This document shows, one piece after another, positions 62,017 through 64,000 of a DNA stretch of 64,000 bases; the stretch's first letter is position 1; each line of letters opens with the position of its first letter. This DNA comes from Larkinella insperata (GTDB taxonomy: Bacteria > Bacteroidota > Bacteroidia > Cytophagales > Spirosomataceae): positions 930,001 through 994,000 of the forward strand of contig NZ_CP110973.1 of assembly GCF_026248825.1 (NCBI RefSeq). Direction: 5' to 3'. The notes beneath the pieces were generated by a model. That model saw nothing but the letters and a program-made list of their open reading frames with translations, made no database searches and was not told where the DNA came from. Made by a program: the position numbers and the translations under genes.

Positions 62017-62946
62017 TCAATATCCTTTCGACAGCTCGACCTGGTTTTCCAGCGGCTCCCCGTTCCGGAACCGTTTCAAATTTTGCAGAAACAGGTCCAT
62101 TTTGCCCTGATCTTCGGTGGCCTGTCCCCCGCCCGTGTGCTGGGTCAGAATTACGTTGGTCATTTCCCACAGCGGGTTATCAATCGGCAGCGGTTCGACT
62201 TCCGTCACGTCCAGCACCGCCCCGGCCAGGTGCCCCCGTTGCAGGGCGTCGATCAGGGCTTTCTCGTCGGTCGTGCTGCCCCGGCCAATGTTGGCGTAGA
62301 GGCTGCCGGGCTTCATGGCATTGATAAGTTCCGCCGTAAAAAAGCCTCTGGCCGTGCCGGGTAAGCAATTGACGACCAGATCGGTTTCGGGCAGGGCGGC
62401 TTTCAGTTCTTCGGGCGTGTGCAGTTCGGCGTCTGGGTTGGTACGCGCCAGCATTTTTACCTCGCATTGAAACCCCGTCAGCATTTGCCGCACGGCCTGG
62501 CCGATGGTACCCGCACCCAGGATAATTACTTTCTTGTCTTTAAGCAGATGCAGTTTAAACCGCAGCGGCACCCCCACCCACTTTTTCTGGGTCTGTAAAA
62601 CCGCCAGTTCGTGAATATCCCGGTAAAAAGCCATGATGCCGGCCACAATGGTTTCGGCGCACGGCCAGGCGAAATAATCGCCCATGTTGGTGACCGGGGC
62701 GTTCAGCTGAACGTTTTTATAAGCGTCGAACCCCGCTGAATCCAACTGCCACCATTTCAGACTATTGCCTCCCGAAAACCAGGCTGCGGGCGGATTACCG
62801 AGCACAAAATCGGCGCGCCGGAAAGCCGCGGGCTGCTCTTCTTCGGGAAGGTCTTTCTTGAAAATCACCTCGAGATCCGTCGGCGATTGCTGGCGGAAAT
62901 AGGCTTTGTTGGAATCCGACAAGGGGGTGTTTACAAAAACAATCAT
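62017..62946 (-). CDS. D-2-hydroxyacid dehydrogenase
   Basis: A 309-residue NAD(P)-dependent dehydrogenase of the D-isomer family. NAD site VIILGAGTIGQAVRQML (about 147), NCLPGTARGFFTAELINAMKPGSLYANIGRGSTTDEKALIDAL split over the catalytic-Arg region (NIGRGS), DVTEVEPLPIDNPLWE with the Glu, and the catalytic His in ILTQHTGGG. Closest to the GhrA/glyoxylate-hydroxypyruvate reductase-like branch by eye. It lies 21 bases upstream of the GH43 gene in transcription order and may share its transcript. Confidence 0.92.
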   Translation of the reverse strand: MIVFVNTPLSDSNKAYFRQQSPTDLEVIFKKDLPEEEQPAAFRRADFVLGNPPAAWFSGGNSLKWWQLDSAGFDAYKNVQLNAPVTNMGDYFAWPCAETIVAGIMAFYRDIHELAVLQTQKKWVGVPLRFKLHLLKDKKVIILGAGTIGQAVRQMLTGFQCEVKMLARTNPDAELHTPEELKAALPETDLVVNCLPGTARGFFTAELINAMKPGSLYANIGRGSTTDEKALIDALQRGHLAGAVLDVTEVEPLPIDNPLWEMTNVILTQHTGGGQATEDQGKMDLFLQNLKRFRNGEPLENQVELSKGY

Positions 62947-62986
62947 GCTGCAGGGTTTTGCGGCAAAAGTAATGAATCACCCGTTT

Positions 62987-64000
62987 TTATTTCGACAATA
63001 TTACCTTCTGGTGCCGAACAGGTTGCCCGTCGCGCAGCAAACGCACCAGGTAAACGCCTTTCGGCAGAGTCCCCAGATCAATCGTTGCTTCGCTTTGCGC
63101 CTGCACCGCCTGCCGGGCCGTAACGGGTTGGCCGAGCAGGTTCAGGACCTGAACAACACCGTTGTGGGGCGATTTTACCCGCAAAAACCGGCTGGTCGGG
63201 CTCGGAAATACCCACGGCATTCTCATTTCTTCTTCATGGCCCGTAATAACCACTTTCTCTGACGTATTTTCCAAATAACGAATCCCGCCGTTGGTGGTGC
63301 CCGCCAGTACATCGGCCAGCCCGTCACCGTCCAGATCAGCGGCCGTGAGCGCCAGATTGCCGCCGGGGGTGGCCTTGTCCACCGCTTTCGTTAAATCGTT
63401 AATGACCAGTGTCGAGTCAAGCAACTGCATCTTGTCGGTGGGCTGGGCAGGCAGTTCATAGAGCCTTAAAGCGCCATCGCGGGTGCCCGTCAGCAGTTCC
63501 GGCCGCTGGTCACCGTTCAGGTCGACAATCAGAATGGAAGGGCTGTTGGCGCCGGTTGCGACGTTCATTTGCCCGTAATTCTGCTGCTGCAATTCGTATC
63601 GGGGCGCGGTGGCCGTGCCGGTATTGCGGTGGTACTCAATGGAACCGTTCTGTTTCCCGATGAGCAAATCGGTTTTTCCGTCACGGTCCACGTCAAACCA
63701 GGTCGGCATGTCGATAACGCCCAGGCGGTCGGGCGACGGAATTTGCTGCGCTCTGGCCGCATCGAGCTGGAAGGCCGCCCCCCGGGTTGCCTGGTTCAGG
63801 ATGTAGCGGATCTCCGGCGCGCGGTTGATTGAATTGCCCGTAAAAACCAGATCGGGGCTGTTGTTGCCATCAATATCCGCAATGGCGAGCTTCAACTCCG
63901 TCAATTGAAACCGTTCCGACAGTTTCAAATAATCCGTGGTTCGCAGTTCAAATACCGGTTTGCTGGCGGTTCCGGTGTTTTCAAACTGCGCAATGCTGGC
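62987..64000 (-). CDS. FG-GAP/VCBS repeat protein with T9SS C-terminal sorting domain (partial)
   Basis: The frame is open to the window edge, so the N-terminus is missing; 337 residues are visible. Several FG-GAP/VCBS-like repeats with calcium-type acidic motifs are seen (DIDGNNSPDLVFTG, DVDRDGKTDLLIGKQNGSI, DLNGDQRPELLTGTRDGAL, DLDGDGLADVLAGTTNGGI). The end is a type IX sorting domain (FPSPTSRFLRVKSPHNG to RHQKVILSK) with the usual turn GTLPKGVYLVRLL. Probably a large surface or secreted beta-propeller adhesin. Confidence 0.9.
   Translation of the reverse strand, partial: ASIAQFENTGTASKPVFELRTTDYLKLSERFQLTELKLAIADIDGNNSPDLVFTGNSINRAPEIRYILNQATRGAAFQLDAARAQQIPSPDRLGVIDMPTWFDVDRDGKTDLLIGKQNGSIEYHRNTGTATAPRYELQQQNYGQMNVATGANSPSILIVDLNGDQRPELLTGTRDGALRLYELPAQPTDKMQLLDSTLVINDLTKAVDKATPGGNLALTAADLDGDGLADVLAGTTNGGIRYLENTSEKVVITGHEEEMRMPWVFPSPTSRFLRVKSPHNGVVQVLNLLGQPVTARQAVQAQSEATIDLGTLPKGVYLVRLLRDGQPVRHQKVILSK

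Overview
The window comes from a Bacteroidota chromosome, most likely order Cytophagales and close to Spirosoma, Larkinella or Fibrella. The evidence is a DUF5103 type IX secretion plug protein, C-terminal T9SS sorting domains, a TonB-dependent receptor paired with a DUF4249 lipoprotein, three LytTR regulators, a DUF3276 protein, and TAnnTTTG-type -7 promoter boxes. The backbone is about 50-55% GC by eye.

Layout. 1-10.7 kb is core-like: DUF58, RlpA, DUF3276, YchF, a membrane LytTR regulator, a serine hydrolase, DUF5103, bestrophin and an ABC-F ATPase. At 10.79 kb lies a tRNA-Thr(CGT). It is the insertion site of an AT-rich island of about 10.7 kb (10867-21606), bounded by imperfect direct repeats of about 80 bp. 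The island carries a tyrosine recombinase, an RteC-like protein, an excisionase-like HTH protein, a putative Rep protein, and a tightly packed operon mod - AAA/TOPRIM ATPase - res. That operon is a type III restriction-modification system with an extra ATPase gene between its two subunits.

22.3-28.2 kb is an SOS-type mutagenesis cassette. One operon on the minus strand reads dinB, a small unknown gene, a dnaE-type polymerase and a TfoX/Sxy-domain gene. A divergent LexA-like S24 repressor faces it. Three near-identical 17-19 bp operator candidates sit in the shared intergenic region, two of them flanking and overlapping the dinB -7 box.

28.3-46 kb holds small unknown genes, PadR plus a MacB/FtsX-type permease, a CBM9-like protein, YdcF, a Ser/Gly/Thr-rich secreted protein, a response regulator facing a histidine kinase, two related small proteins flanking that pair, a class II cyclic-nucleotide phosphodiesterase, a 3-hydroxyacyl-CoA dehydrogenase, and the DUF4249/TonB-receptor pair. 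46-57 kb has a sugar transferase, a LytTR protein, a 1396-residue secreted GH-like/Ig-repeat protein, a truncated globin, and a LytS/LytTR two-component pair.

57.5-60.9 kb is a compact three-gene unit: a histidine kinase with a cyclic-nucleotide-binding domain, a receiver-glutaredoxin-like-thioredoxin-reductase-like fusion in which the CxxC is replaced by AATT, and a small UBP-type zinc finger protein. The window ends with GH43, a D-2-hydroxyacid dehydrogenase, and the C-terminal part of an FG-GAP/T9SS protein that runs off the edge.

The two best candidates for under-described systems are the three-gene type III R-M operon and the kinase/receiver-oxidoreductase/UBP-finger unit. The three-site operator layout of the mutagenesis cassette is the cleanest regulatory finding.
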